A stretch of DNA of 64,000 nt, taken from positions 6,039,814 to 6,103,813 of the forward strand of contig NZ_CP118164.1 of NCBI RefSeq assembly GCF_028748185.1, written 5' to 3'. The notes under the pieces are model-generated. The model saw only the letters and a list, made by a program, of their open reading frames with translations. It did no database searches and was not told the DNA's origin. Shown here in pieces: positions 1 through 10,300 of this stretch. Position 1 is the stretch's first letter. Every line of letters starts with the position of its first letter. A program made the position numbers and the translations under genes. The DNA is from Bremerella sp. P1. GTDB lineage: Bacteria; Planctomycetota; Planctomycetia; Pirellulales; Pirellulaceae.

Positions 1-1306
1 CGGCGAGATTATCGAACTCATCCGGATCGGAACGATGGTCATACAGCTCCTCTTTTCCGTCGCGGTAGACGATAAGACGCCAGTCGTGGTTGCGGATCGA
101 GTGATTTCCGAAATACGACGATGTAATCGCTGGCCGCTGGCGTGGCGACTTCGGATCGGCAAGCTGTGGCGATAGTGAAACGCCGTCCAGGCGTCGATTG
201 CTTGGCAACTCGCACAAGTCAACAAGCGTTGGAAAGATGTCGAGCAGGTTCACCGCCTCATCACAGGCCTGGCCCGGTTCAATGCCAGGTCCGACAAACA
301 AAAGTGGCACTCTCGTCGATTCTTCCCACAGTGTACGCTTGGCCCAATGCTGTTTCTCGCCGAGATGAAACCCGTGATCGCTCCAAAGCACGACAATCGT
401 ATTATCCGCATGGGGACTTGCCGCAAGACCATCCAGCACAATGCCCACGCAATGATCCACAAAGCTGATCGATGCCAAGTACGCCTGGGTCAAACTTCGC
501 TGCGAATCTGTCTCCACGACTTCTGCATGTGTCGGTGCCGCGGCGAACTTATTAATGGAGAGAAAGTTCTCCGGGACATCGTCTAGATCAGCCAGGGGAT
601 TGTTCGGTAGCACGATCGATTGCTGGTTGTACAGGGCAAACCACTTCGGAGGAACGTGGAGCGGTACGTGTGGACGAAAGAAGCCGACGGACATAAAGAA
701 CGGTTTCTCGAAATTCTCCTTCAGCGTCGCGGCAGCCCTATTGGCCAATTGAGCGTCGAACATGTCCTCATCTTTTTGAGGAAACGCGCCCCAATCCCAA
801 GCTCGGCTCCACCCCTTAGGCAAGTTCAGCGGTTCCTTAGGTTTTGGCCCGCCAGCGCGGTCTTGCAGCGTTCGGTCAATCGACGACGCTAGTTTGCCCC
901 GAAATCCATGATGCAGAACCTTACCGCCGGTCATCGTGTAGTAGCCGTTGTCGTGGAAATATTGGTGCAGCGTGGGAACCCCATTCAACTTGGGCAACTG
1001 TTCGTACGAAGGCCCCAATTCGTAGCTGCCGTGCGTGGTGGCCGACAGGCCTGACATGACACTTATGCGTGACGCTGAACAAACGGGTACTGCACAATGT
1101 GCGTTGGCGAATACTCGCCCCCGACTGGCCAAGCTATCCATGTGAGGTGTCTGGACGTCTGGATGACCACCCAAAAAGCCAGTCCAGTCATTCAAGTCGT
1201 CAATGCAGATCATCAAGACGTTCGGTCGTTTGTCTGCCGCGTGAGCGACATCAGTAGCCCAGATGATGATTAGCAAACATAGGAACGACTGGAGTAGCGA
1301 GTTCAT
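1..1306 (-). CDS. Sulfatase, iduronate-2-sulfatase-like (3' end beyond window)
   Basis: Exported formylglycine-dependent sulfatase expected to hydrolyse sulfate esters on glycans in the periplasm or outside the cell. The frame is open from an ATG at 1304-1306 to the left edge, 435 codons, so the C-terminus is missing. A signal peptide covers about residues 1-23 (ends AHAAD). The N-terminal metal-binding stretch MICIDDLND is at about 33-41, the catalytic signature C-S-A-S-R at 76-80 (Cys76 to become formylglycine), and a second metal site WSDHGFHLGEKQHW around 308-321. The order and the HLGEK-type motif resemble iduronate-2-sulfatase-like (S1_7-type) planctomycete sulfatases. Alanine replaces the commoner proline of C-x-P-S-R. 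It lies divergent to a second sulfatase at 1542. The sulfatase call is firm; the substrate is not known. Confidence 0.9.
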   Translation of the reverse strand, partial: MNSLLQSFLCLLIIIWATDVAHAADKRPNVLMICIDDLNDWTGFLGGHPDVQTPHMDSLASRGRVFANAHCAVPVCSASRISVMSGLSATTHGSYELGPSYEQLPKLNGVPTLHQYFHDNGYYTMTGGKVLHHGFRGKLASSIDRTLQDRAGGPKPKEPLNLPKGWSRAWDWGAFPQKDEDMFDAQLANRAAATLKENFEKPFFMSVGFFRPHVPLHVPPKWFALYNQQSIVLPNNPLADLDDVPENFLSINKFAAAPTHAEVVETDSQRSLTQAYLASISFVDHCVGIVLDGLAASPHADNTIVVLWSDHGFHLGEKQHWAKRTLWEESTRVPLLFVGPGIEPGQACDEAVNLLDIFPTLVDLCELPSNRRLDGVSLSPQLADPKSPRQRPAITSSYFGNHSIRNHDWRLIVYRDGKEELYDHRSDPDEFDNLA

Positions 1307-1541
1307 GGCGGAGTTCCGGGGCCAAAAAGCTGTAATGCTATGGCGGGAGGGGCTAGAGGGAAATTGAAAAGTGCAGGGCACGGGAACTGAATTATAAAAG
1401 GTTTCATCCTCGAAACGTACGGTTTGTCCCGTAAATCACTTGGATTCGGCGGCCGACAAAGAGGCAATCGCGTGGCAGACTTTTGCGAGGTATCTACAAT
1501 ATGGACACGCTATTCGAACTCTTTCCGCGAGATACTCCCTC

Positions 1542-3062
1542 ATGTTGATGCGTGCTTGTACTGCGTTTGGAATTCTGGTCGTTTCGCTTTCCTGTAATGT
1601 TCTTGCAGATGAGTCGTCCACGGATACTTCGAAACCAGGTGCTACTTCTGATCCATTGCCCAACATCGTAGTGATTCTTGCGGATGATCTGGGCTGGAAC
1701 TCCGTGGGATATCACAACGAGGAATTTCAGACGCCGCACATCGATTCCCTGGTCGCCAGTGGAATAACCTTGAACCGGTTTTACGTCGCACCGATGTGCT
1801 CTCCAACGCGTGCCGGGATGATGACGGGACGCTATCCAATTCGCTTCGGTTGCGCCCGGGCAGTGATTCCACCCTACCGAGACTTCGGCCTGCCAACATC
1901 CGAAGTGACGTTACCAGAGATGTTGTCGACTCTGGGTTACAAGAATCGGGGAATCTTCGGAAAGTGGCACTTGGGACACCGTCGGGCGAAATGGCACCCT
2001 TTGGCTCAAGGGTTCACCCATTTCCATGGGCATTACAACGGGGCTATCGACTATTTCGACCTCTCAAGGGATGGCGTTCATGACTGGCACGTTGGCTTTG
2101 ATTCCCTCGATGAACAGGGATACGCAACCGACCTAATCGCCGATGCTGCGGCGAAGTGGATAAGGCAGTCCGCAGAATCAGATGCTCCATACTTCTGTTA
2201 CGTACCTTTCAATGCACCTCATTCTCCCTATCAAGCTCCAGAAGAGGCCATTGAACAATACGGTGATTTACCGGAAGCGACTGACCGCGATGGTAAGCAT
2301 CGCGAGATTTACAAGGCAATGATTGGGCGAATGGATGAAGGTATTGGGCGGATTTTGCAGGCGGTCGAGAACTCCGGAGAATCGGACAACACCATCGTCT
2401 GGTTTTTCAGTGACAATGGCGGCGTCGGTAACTTGCAAGACATCAACAAACCACTGAAGGGGGCAAAGCTGACGGTGTTTGAGGGAGGGATTCGGGTGCC
2501 TGCGTGTGTTCGTTGGCCTGCAAAGATACCTGCTAGAAACTCGACGGATGTCGTTTGCGGCTATATCGACCTCTTGCCAACATTGGTCGCGATTGCGGGC
2601 GGGGAGTGTAGTAAGCTGTCGGAGCAAACCATCGATGGAATCGACTTAACGTCCGTGTTTGCCGAGCCGGCAGCATCCGTTGCCGAGCGTTCTTGGTTTT
2701 CGTACCACGGGCAGTCTGGAGTGTCGTCCGAGCATCTGGCAATCGTCGACAAGGGATGGAAGCTCGTAGTTAACGGTCCTCAGCTAACTGACGTGAAGCA
2801 ATTAAAAGACGGCTCGCATCAGGTTCGTCTGTATCATCTCGAGCAGGATTTGAATGAAACGAACAACTTGGTGAAAGAGAAGCCCAGAAAGGTCACTCAA
2901 CTGGCAAAACAATTGATCGACCACCGGTCCCTGCAGCCGAAGAACGCTGTTCCTTCGTATGCAATCGGACGGGCCGGCTTTATTCCGCCGCCACTGTGGA
3001 CATTAGATCCGGCTGACCCAGATAAGTTAGTTGGCGGATACGAAGCTAACGAATCCAAATAG
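1542..3062 (+). CDS. Arylsulfatase, arylsulfatase-B-like
   Basis: Exported sulfatase. The frame opens upstream at 1440 with TTG, but ATG 1542 is preferred because it places a hydrophobic signal peptide (GILVVSLSCNVLA) directly at the N-terminus; ATG 1548 is also possible. Numbered from 1542, the metal-binding LADDLGW is near residues 46-52, the catalytic C-S-P-T-R starts at Cys86, GKWHLGH follows, and SDNGG (Asp291, Asn292) with a downstream Lys completes the active site. The stretch around the signature resembles arylsulfatase B / N-acetylgalactosamine-4-sulfatase-like enzymes. The final part (HLEQDLNETNNL) is the usual sulfatase C-terminal segment. It is divergent to the sulfatase at 1-1306 and followed 94 bp later by a secreted esterase in the same direction. 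Substrate unknown. Confidence 0.9.
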   Translation: MLMRACTAFGILVVSLSCNVLADESSTDTSKPGATSDPLPNIVVILADDLGWNSVGYHNEEFQTPHIDSLVASGITLNRFYVAPMCSPTRAGMMTGRYPIRFGCARAVIPPYRDFGLPTSEVTLPEMLSTLGYKNRGIFGKWHLGHRRAKWHPLAQGFTHFHGHYNGAIDYFDLSRDGVHDWHVGFDSLDEQGYATDLIADAAAKWIRQSAESDAPYFCYVPFNAPHSPYQAPEEAIEQYGDLPEATDRDGKHREIYKAMIGRMDEGIGRILQAVENSGESDNTIVWFFSDNGGVGNLQDINKPLKGAKLTVFEGGIRVPACVRWPAKIPARNSTDVVCGYIDLLPTLVAIAGGECSKLSEQTIDGIDLTSVFAEPAASVAERSWFSYHGQSGVSSEHLAIVDKGWKLVVNGPQLTDVKQLKDGSHQVRLYHLEQDLNETNNLVKEKPRKVTQLAKQLIDHRSLQPKNAVPSYAIGRAGFIPPPLWTLDPADPDKLVGGYEANESK

Positions 3063-3156
3063 GCTATTTTCCGCAACAGCTTGCAATGGCTGCCTGCGTC
3101 AAATTACGGTGAACAAACGGATAACATTAGCCTCTCTGTATAGGAATACGAAAGTG

Positions 3157-4077
3157 ATGCGTCGAATCATTGTGCTCATTATCGTGATGTGTCTGCTCGC
3201 TCTGCCAAGTTCGGACGTGTCGGCGCAGAACGCTAAGAAGAAAACGCCCCCGCTGTTCAAGTGGGTCAATCCACCACGCATGATGCCAACTGGTGTTCAG
3301 CATGGCGTTTTCAAGAGCCCGTCCATGAAGAAAGACGTGGGTTACTGTATCTACTTGCCACCGTCATATGCAACCGATACCGATCGTCGCTATCCGGTGG
3401 TTTATTACTTGCATGGTGGCCGACCTGGAAGTGAAGCCAAGAGTATCGGGCTGGCGAACTATTTCCATCGCTACATGACCGATTCCGAGATACCGGACGT
3501 GATCTATGTGTTCGTCAATGGCGGTCCAGTAAGTCATTACAACCTCGCCGATCGTGAGAACGCGATGGGAGAGGATGTCTTCGTGCAAGAACTGATCCCA
3601 TTTATCGACAAGACCTATCGCACCGTTGCGAATCGCAATGGGCGTGGAATCGAGGGTTTCTCTCAGGGAGGTCGCGGGACCACTCGGATTATGTTTAAGC
3701 ATCCCGATCTGTTCTACTCAGCAGCGCCCGGCGGTTCCGGATATTCGACTGAGAAGCGGATTTCAGAAGAAAATGGGCGAGAGAGTGAGAACCTGGTGTT
3801 TGCTCCTGGTGACAATACCTGGGATCTAGCACGTAAGTATGCCCAGAGCAAAGAGCCGCCAATACGCATTATGCTGCATGTCGGTACCCAAGGATTCAAC
3901 TACGACAATAACCTAGAGTACATGAAATTCCTCGAATCACTAGAGATTCCTTTCGAGCGAATCATTGTCGAAGGCGCGCCGCATAGTGCTCAAAAGGTCT
4001 ACGAAAAGCGTGGCCTGGAGATCGTCCAGTTTCATGCCGAGAATTTCCGTCGTTCCGGTGCCTTGCCGCCGAATTAA
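3157..4077 (+). CDS. Secreted esterase D-like alpha/beta hydrolase
   Basis: Predicted exported carboxylesterase of the esterase D/feruloyl-esterase-like family (PF00756 type), 306 residues. The frame extends up to 3031, overlapping the sulfatase, but ATG 3157 (or GTG 3154) follows AGGAA with good spacing and begins a clear signal peptide (IIVLIIVMCLLALPSS...VSA). YYLHGG marks the oxyanion region, G-F-S-Q-G holds the nucleophile Ser169, and GAPHS near residue 273 supplies the likely catalytic His. It lies just downstream of the sulfatase, so the two may act on the same decorated polysaccharide; that is inference from position. It could be an acetyl- or feruloyl-esterase acting on glycan substituents. 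Confidence 0.8.
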   Translation: MRRIIVLIIVMCLLALPSSDVSAQNAKKKTPPLFKWVNPPRMMPTGVQHGVFKSPSMKKDVGYCIYLPPSYATDTDRRYPVVYYLHGGRPGSEAKSIGLANYFHRYMTDSEIPDVIYVFVNGGPVSHYNLADRENAMGEDVFVQELIPFIDKTYRTVANRNGRGIEGFSQGGRGTTRIMFKHPDLFYSAAPGGSGYSTEKRISEENGRESENLVFAPGDNTWDLARKYAQSKEPPIRIMLHVGTQGFNYDNNLEYMKFLESLEIPFERIIVEGAPHSAQKVYEKRGLEIVQFHAENFRRSGALPPN

Positions 4078-4116
4078 GTAGCTGAGTATGCCTTGTGGGC
4101 TTATGTTCATTTCAGC

Positions 4117-5925
4117 CTAGTCGATCTTGGCATCTAACCGCGTCTGCAGTGCGGCGATGGCCTGGCTTTTCAGCGCTTTAATCTCGGCGGAGTTTTTGGT
4201 AGGTCCGTCAGGATCCATATGGGTAACTTCGGCAGTAAAGTCAAAGTCATCCGTGCGGAAACTATGGAGCGGTTGCCACGGGATTCCATTCACCTTAAGG
4301 TTGCCCATCGGCGATCGTGACCAGGCGTAACGTACCGCCACCGGGTTTTTGACAAGTGGGCTGGAAACAACGATTTGCTTATTCTGCATCGACTTGTCTT
4401 TGGTCGGACTAGCAGTAGCATCGGCCATGTAAAAGATGCCCGTCTCATCCGCGATCGAAAACCCTTCGATTTCAGAGCCGAAGTCATCAGGTTGCACGGG
4501 TTTGTCGAAAGTCAAGACGATAGAATTACCTTTGATATCGGCTGACAGCAACTCCGCCGATTCCCATACAATATCATCGTTGCCGTAAACCGTTTTCAAT
4601 GCCCAGCGTGCCGTTCGGAGTCCGAGTTCTTTTTTCTTTTTGGTATGCAGCTGCGGTATCTTCTGGTCATACGCAGGAATGAAGACGGTATGATCCGGGT
4701 CATTCACATCAGCCAACCCGAGACGTTGCGATTCGCGAATGTAAGCGGCGGTAGAAAATCCTAACTCCTCAAAATTCGAGCGCGTTTGCGCCTTACCGCC
4801 AGCACAAAGCCCTATCACCGCCACTGGTAGATGCGGGTCCTTAAAGTCTTCACGCCAGCCTTCGACCATCAGTTTCATCAGCGTGCGATAAAGCTTCGGC
4901 TTGCAACTGGTGTTCATCATTGCGTTATTGAACCCTTGATGAAACGCGACCCCTTTGATGTTCAGCCCTTTGAAGACGCCGAACATGCCGTTGTAGCAAG
5001 AGGCGGCATCGCTGGGGCTGCGTCCAGGCACCGACCACGTGCGAATACTGCCGTCAGGTTTCTGCGGCTCTCGACGGTTTTTGGTTAGCCCTTTGGCCTT
5101 GTCGGCTTCAATCTGGGCTTTCCATTTATCGTGGGAAACTTGCCAACGATCCATTTGATTCTGAAGAAACTCCTCTTCACTGAACTCGGCGTGACGCTGA
5201 TCGACCCACGCCAGATATTCAGCCGCAAGCGGATTTTCGGAAAATTTATGTCGCGGTACTAAGCTTTCCAGCGATGCGCCTCCGCGGGCGTTGTCGACGA
5301 TTCCAATCGGGATCTGTAAGCTTCGCTGAAGGCGGGAACCAAAGAAGTAACCGATGGCGCCCATCTCTAAGGCGACCTCTGGGGTGACTACACTCCAGTT
5401 CTTATCTTCGGCGCCTCCGTTGATAAACTCGTCGGCAAGATCGACTTCGATCTCTTCCGATTCAGCCCCTGAATTGATCCTGATGTGGCGAAGTAGTGGT
5501 AAGTGGGCCATCGAGGCCTCGAAGGGGGCTTCGTAGACGGCCTTGAGGGCGAAGGCCATGTTGCTCTGACCGTTCATCACCCAGATATCACCGACAAGAA
5601 TATTGTCCATCTCGACGGTGTGAGGACCCGACTTTACGATCAGCTTCTGACCTTTGGTATTGGCAGGCTGAGGTTTGAAGACGACTTCCCACCGGCCCGC
5701 ATCCCCTGAGGCGGTTGCCGTCGCCGACAAATCACCGAGCTTTACGGTCACGTCATTGCCGACCGGTGCCCATCCCCACACAGTGATTGGCTTCTCACGC
5801 TGCAAGACCATATTGCTTCGGAAGATGCCATGTACCTTTAGCGTTTCAGCGGCGAAGAGTTGTTGTGAGAAGGCGATTAGAAGCAATGCTCCTAGCCAAC
5901 CAGCTTTGCGCAGTCTGTTCGTCAT
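4117..5925 (-). CDS. Sialate O-acetylesterase-like protein (SASA)
   Basis: Predicted secreted acetylesterase of the SGNH-type SASA family, 602 residues from ATG 5925, with a signal peptide ending near AFSQQLFAAE. An N-terminal beta-rich region (MVLQREKPITVWGWAPVG, residues about 40-57) is typical of 9-O-acetylesterase-like proteins. The catalytic block I is MNGQSNM with Ser121; FHQGFNNA is the later block that in this family carries HQGE-like residues, here with N instead of E. No obvious Shine-Dalgarno precedes the start. It is convergent with the esterase at 3157 and 64 bp from the DUF1552 gene to its right, so it may be the last gene of a leftward operon. Removal of acetyl groups from sugars is the family role; the true substrate need not be sialic acid. 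Confidence 0.75.
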   Translation of the reverse strand: MTNRLRKAGWLGALLLIAFSQQLFAAETLKVHGIFRSNMVLQREKPITVWGWAPVGNDVTVKLGDLSATATASGDAGRWEVVFKPQPANTKGQKLIVKSGPHTVEMDNILVGDIWVMNGQSNMAFALKAVYEAPFEASMAHLPLLRHIRINSGAESEEIEVDLADEFINGGAEDKNWSVVTPEVALEMGAIGYFFGSRLQRSLQIPIGIVDNARGGASLESLVPRHKFSENPLAAEYLAWVDQRHAEFSEEEFLQNQMDRWQVSHDKWKAQIEADKAKGLTKNRREPQKPDGSIRTWSVPGRSPSDAASCYNGMFGVFKGLNIKGVAFHQGFNNAMMNTSCKPKLYRTLMKLMVEGWREDFKDPHLPVAVIGLCAGGKAQTRSNFEELGFSTAAYIRESQRLGLADVNDPDHTVFIPAYDQKIPQLHTKKKKELGLRTARWALKTVYGNDDIVWESAELLSADIKGNSIVLTFDKPVQPDDFGSEIEGFSIADETGIFYMADATASPTKDKSMQNKQIVVSSPLVKNPVAVRYAWSRSPMGNLKVNGIPWQPLHSFRTDDFDFTAEVTHMDPDGPTKNSAEIKALKSQAIAALQTRLDAKID

Positions 5926-5989
5926 TGTTGATTAAGGGATTGAAAGGGTGTCGTCATTGCTTCGCAGTTGAGACTCTTACGACGGCGAG

Positions 5990-7372
5990 TTAGCTCATCA
6001 ACTGTAAAATGGGGCCTGTTTGAGGTAGCTTCTTTCGTGACATCTCTGCGTCGAGATCGCCGTAGTGTTCAATTGGATTGCCATGAGCGTTCAACAGGGT
6101 CGTATACCAGTTGCCCAGAGTCTTGTGGCCTTCATTGCCGAGAAATGGCAAGCGAATATAGCGACCAGAACAATTCAAGTTACAGTTGTTGCCGGCCATG
6201 ATTAAAAATGGCGATTCGGTGCCAATGCCATGGTGCGTTTCCCCGTTTTCAGGGAAGTACATGATCATCGTATTGTCAAACATCGTGCCATTCCCCTCTG
6301 GCACCTGTTTCAGTTCCTCGATGATCTTCTTGATCTGATTCACGTGGCTGATCCGGATCTGCTCCCGAGTCTTCCAGGCCGGTACCCCTCCAAAGGCTTC
6401 GTCATGTCCCAATGGGTGAATGCCTACACGGTCCGTTTCGTTGCCTGGCAAACCGGTGATTGGTGTCCCCAGGTCATCAATTGTGTAAGTTACTACGTTG
6501 GTCAATCCGGCCTTGAGTGCTGCAATCAGGACATCCGTCATTGCTGCCTGCTTTTCGGGGGTACTTGCGTTTGGTCCCCCATTGGCATGGACAGCATCAA
6601 TCTCAGGCAGAAACTCAGCGAGCGATCCGGACATCTTGATCAGTTCAGCATTACGTTTCCGGATAGCATCGATCGAATCCACCTGCATCTCTTGACGTTT
6701 CTTCTCATGGCCATTGATGCCACTGATTGTCAGGCCCTCTTTGCTTTGCAGGAAGGAAAGCATGTCATTGTCGGAATTGACAGCTTCAGGGTTGAGAACC
6801 GACTTAAAAAGCTCATTGCGCGCCGTTTCTGGATCGGCATAGCAGTAGTTTCGCGTTTGTGGCGCCGGTGCCGAGTAACCGTCTACGATACCCGTCCGTC
6901 CACCGGCAAATGAGAGTTCGACATGCCCAAATGGTGAGGGAAACAACTTGGCCAACTCAAAATCGATTGTGGCCCGCTTGATCGCACTTAGTGTGTTTCG
7001 ATTTGACTTGAAGCAACCCATCACCGACGAAAACGACCAGTGGACGTTTTCACTCATCTTAGCGGACAGGCCCTGCAAGATGGTCATATGCTCTTTGTGG
7101 GCATCCAGGCCGCGCAGCCATTTTGGCAATTCATGCTTGTGCAGATCGGCCTCAAATGGTGACTTCTTTTCATCCAGGGCCTTGTCCCGGTCAGAAAAAT
7201 CAAGCGGAGCGATTTCAAGAGGGCGGATGCCACTCGATTTCCGAATGAAAATGAACCGTTTGGGAATACCTTGTTCACCTGGAGCCGCAAACAGCTGATT
7301 GAAGGACGGAGCCAGAGTCATTGCACCCAGGCCAAGTGCCGTCGTTTTCAGAAATTCTTTTCGGTTGAGCAC
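5990..7372 (-). CDS. DUF1552 exported protein
   Basis: Planctomycete/verrucomicrobial DUF1552 protein of unknown biochemical role, a family usually encoded beside DUF1592-type cytochromes, as here. The open frame reaches a TTG at 7405 inside the upstream gene, but a GTG at 7372, five bases after the upstream stop and preceded by GAGGA at about 8 bases, is the better start. This gives 460 residues beginning with a Tat-like leader NRKEFLKTTALGLGAM (RK instead of RR). Recognisable features include RKSSGIRP, the HWSFSSVMGC segment and the C-terminal FPENGETHHG. It is translationally close to the cytochrome gene, so both proteins are probably made together. DUF1552 is thought to resemble the DUF1501 fold; that is family knowledge, not seen here. 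Confidence 0.85.
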   Translation of the reverse strand: MLNRKEFLKTTALGLGAMTLAPSFNQLFAAPGEQGIPKRFIFIRKSSGIRPLEIAPLDFSDRDKALDEKKSPFEADLHKHELPKWLRGLDAHKEHMTILQGLSAKMSENVHWSFSSVMGCFKSNRNTLSAIKRATIDFELAKLFPSPFGHVELSFAGGRTGIVDGYSAPAPQTRNYCYADPETARNELFKSVLNPEAVNSDNDMLSFLQSKEGLTISGINGHEKKRQEMQVDSIDAIRKRNAELIKMSGSLAEFLPEIDAVHANGGPNASTPEKQAAMTDVLIAALKAGLTNVVTYTIDDLGTPITGLPGNETDRVGIHPLGHDEAFGGVPAWKTREQIRISHVNQIKKIIEELKQVPEGNGTMFDNTMIMYFPENGETHHGIGTESPFLIMAGNNCNLNCSGRYIRLPFLGNEGHKTLGNWYTTLLNAHGNPIEHYGDLDAEMSRKKLPQTGPILQLMS

Positions 7373-7376
7373 AGGT

Positions 7377-10300
7377 TTAGTCCTCGATAGCTTTGCGATA
7401 GACAAATGAATCGGAAGTCAGCAGCGAGATGATGACAGCATCGAAGCTGCCGTTGTTGTCGATATAGGCCTGTTCGGCGTCAATCAACGTTTTCGAGTCG
7501 GAAAGAGTTTCATTGCGGCCCATGAAATAGCGAAAGGCATGGCGGATAATCGATTGCCGCACCCGCTGCGATTTTGCCAGACGCTTGGTGAGTTCTATGG
7601 CATCCCGCACTTCGCCGTCTAATGAGTCGTCTCCGGTGCCTTCGAGATATCCGGACGAATCAACTGGTAGAGTCTTGTAGGTATCTCGCGTGTCAACGAG
7701 GTGATCGCCACGTTGTTCCGGACCCTTTTGAACAAGGTTGTCCGGGTGTTCAAGCGATTCTTCTTGACGGAAGCGACCGAAGTCATCATATGCCTCAAAC
7801 GCATAGCCGAGTGGATTCATATGCTGGTGACATTTCCAGCAATAGGTGACTTCCGTCACGCTCGCCAAACGATTGCGAAGTGTCCGGTGGTGGTCTTCCG
7901 GAACGGCTGCATCAACCGTGATTGGTACGTCCGGAATCGTGCCGGCCAGCAGCTTCTCTCGAACCCATTTGCCGCGAATAACCGGATCGGTCTCGGTGTT
8001 CTGAGCATGAGCGATGAGCCAAGCTGGGTGGGTTAACAAACCACTGCGATTTGCAACCTTTGCAGGCTGCTGAGTCTGATAGTCCCAGTTGTCCAAACTG
8101 AAGTTGAAAAACTTGGCGACGTTGTAGCCCCGCATGAAATCGTTGCCGTAGCCTCGGTAAAGGTCGTAAGGTGCCGCCTCCTGTTGTCCTTTATCGAGTC
8201 GGGCGGTGATCGTTGTCATCGATTTCTTGAACAGCTGGATCGTGTTACCTTGGCGATTTCTGGCTTCTAAGTTGTCCGGATCGACGCTGCGCATCTTCAC
8301 CTCTTTCAGAAAGTCTCGGTGATCAAGCAGATCTTCCTTGTCGAAGTTCTGCCAGTCGAGATCTTTGAAGTGGTTGTAGATGCTCTTAATTCGGTCTGAG
8401 GCCGCCTGCATCCGCTCGTTGTCTCCGTCGTGGTAGACGTAGAATTCTTCGGTCGTCAGCAATTCCTCGAACACATGTTGGTCTCTTTCCAAGATATGTT
8501 CGACAAGGCGATCCGTTTCGTTAAGCAATCGTGCCGTAGCATTTTCAAGGCGGTCGCCGCCGAAGCGTTTCTCATCTTTGAAGATGGTGATCGCCGTTGG
8601 ATATCCGAAAAACTCGCGAAAGAATCGCAGCTTGCGGATCGCCATGTTCGTAGTATTGTCTGGGTAGTTCTTGTCTTCCAGGATAGGGTCGATCAGGTAG
8701 TACACATCTCGTTGATTTAAGATCCGTGTTACTTCTCGACGGTAATCTTCTATCGTGTTGAGTTTGCCACTTTTGGCTGCTTCGACCAGTTGCTCATCCG
8801 GGCTCTGGTCCGTGAGTGCGTAGGCAATTGCGTAGCTAGCATCGCGAGGAGAAAGCATTCGACGGCCATGTTCGTCCGGCATTCCGCGACCGAATTCCTG
8901 ACGGTAGGAAAACTCGCTTGAAAGCATCATCGTTTGAATCAGCTTCTGAATCGCTTTCAGGTTCCCGAGCTTGTCGATGTAGCTTTCGGCAAGGGCAACG
9001 TATTCTTCGGATTCCGCTGAATCGGGAGAACGTTCTAAGATTTGTAAGCTCAACTCATCTACGAGTTGGTGCAGCAGTTCTTTGGAAGGTGGACCTGCTT
9101 CTATTCGCTCTGCCACAAAATCCTGCTCCCATTGAGCGATGCACTTATCAATGATATCAGCGTAGTGGTCGCCAGGTTTGCGATGCTTACGAACTGACGA
9201 TTGAAGTTCTTTCATCTCGTCGTCAGTAAGCGGCTTGTACACGAGTGGTTTGAATTTGCGACGATTCTTTTCAAGGTTTTCGCGAATTTCCGGCATGTAG
9301 TCCCGTAGGATCGTCATTCGACCCTGAATGTCTCGCTCGTGATCTCCAAAGTAGAACCAGGTACGCTCGCACAACTTACGAAACTCGTCGTCCGTTTTGT
9401 TCTCGTGTTCTGGGTTTAGTAGAGCCTGGTAGACAGTATCATCCCCCTCAAGGCTCGTCAGCATTTTGAGTGCAACGTGCGTTGGGGCTTTCTTGTAGGT
9501 CTCGCCTTCTTCAAGTGATTCGAGCTTATTCAGCGTGACCGGGATGAATTCCGGCAGCAATGAATGGTGTTCGTTGCCGAAGACGTCCACGCAAAGTCGA
9601 TCTATGAAGTTCTCCAGGAACTCGCGGCGAGTCGCCAATGTTGCGTTGTGTGCGTCCTCCATCGCCATGATTTGCGTGACAGCAGGCAAGTACTTCGGAT
9701 TACGCTTGACCAAGTAGTTGGTCATGTACTCCGACGTGTTCTGTGCATTTGTCAGCATGCTCGACAGATGGCCACCGGTGAGGTCGGTGTTGGCGTAGTA
9801 TCTCACTCCGGATCGATTCGGCAGCAGAAATGGATTCGTTAGGCTGAGATCTCGGAATTTGTGGCTCCCAAATACCGAGACGGTTTGTCCGTATCGCTTG
9901 GCCCTTGCATTACCTTGCAGAATGCGCTGGAATTTTGCATTGAAAATGTATTCACTCATGAGCCAGCGACGGTCGTAAGTAAAGCCGGGCATATCCTTGA
10001 ATTCGCCAGAGAAAAGCTTGTCGTGATCGACATAGTTTCCATATTCTGGCTTCTGCATTTTCAGCTTGAGTTTCGATGCATCATATGTTTCTAGTTCTTG
10101 CGAAACCCAAGCCGCTAGATGTGTGCGTGAGGCGGATGTCGGCTGTTCTGCGTCCTCAGGTGGCATTCGGCCGAGGAACAGTTGTTCTTGGACTCTGTTC
10201 AGCAAGTCGAGTCGGGCATCGAGATCTAGGGTCGATATCGCATCTAAACGCACATCTCCCTCAGCGGAGTCGTCGCTGTGGCAATCCAGGCAGCTTTGGG

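Noticed and set aside
142-468. 108-codon + strand frame and overlapping frames in 142-1257
   Set aside because: They are antisense to the clear sulfatase frame 1-1306 and have no family features.
6230-6913. 227-codon + strand frame inside the DUF1552 gene
   Set aside because: Antisense shadow of a gene with a convincing family match; composition is Cys/Arg/Trp-rich as usual for shadows.
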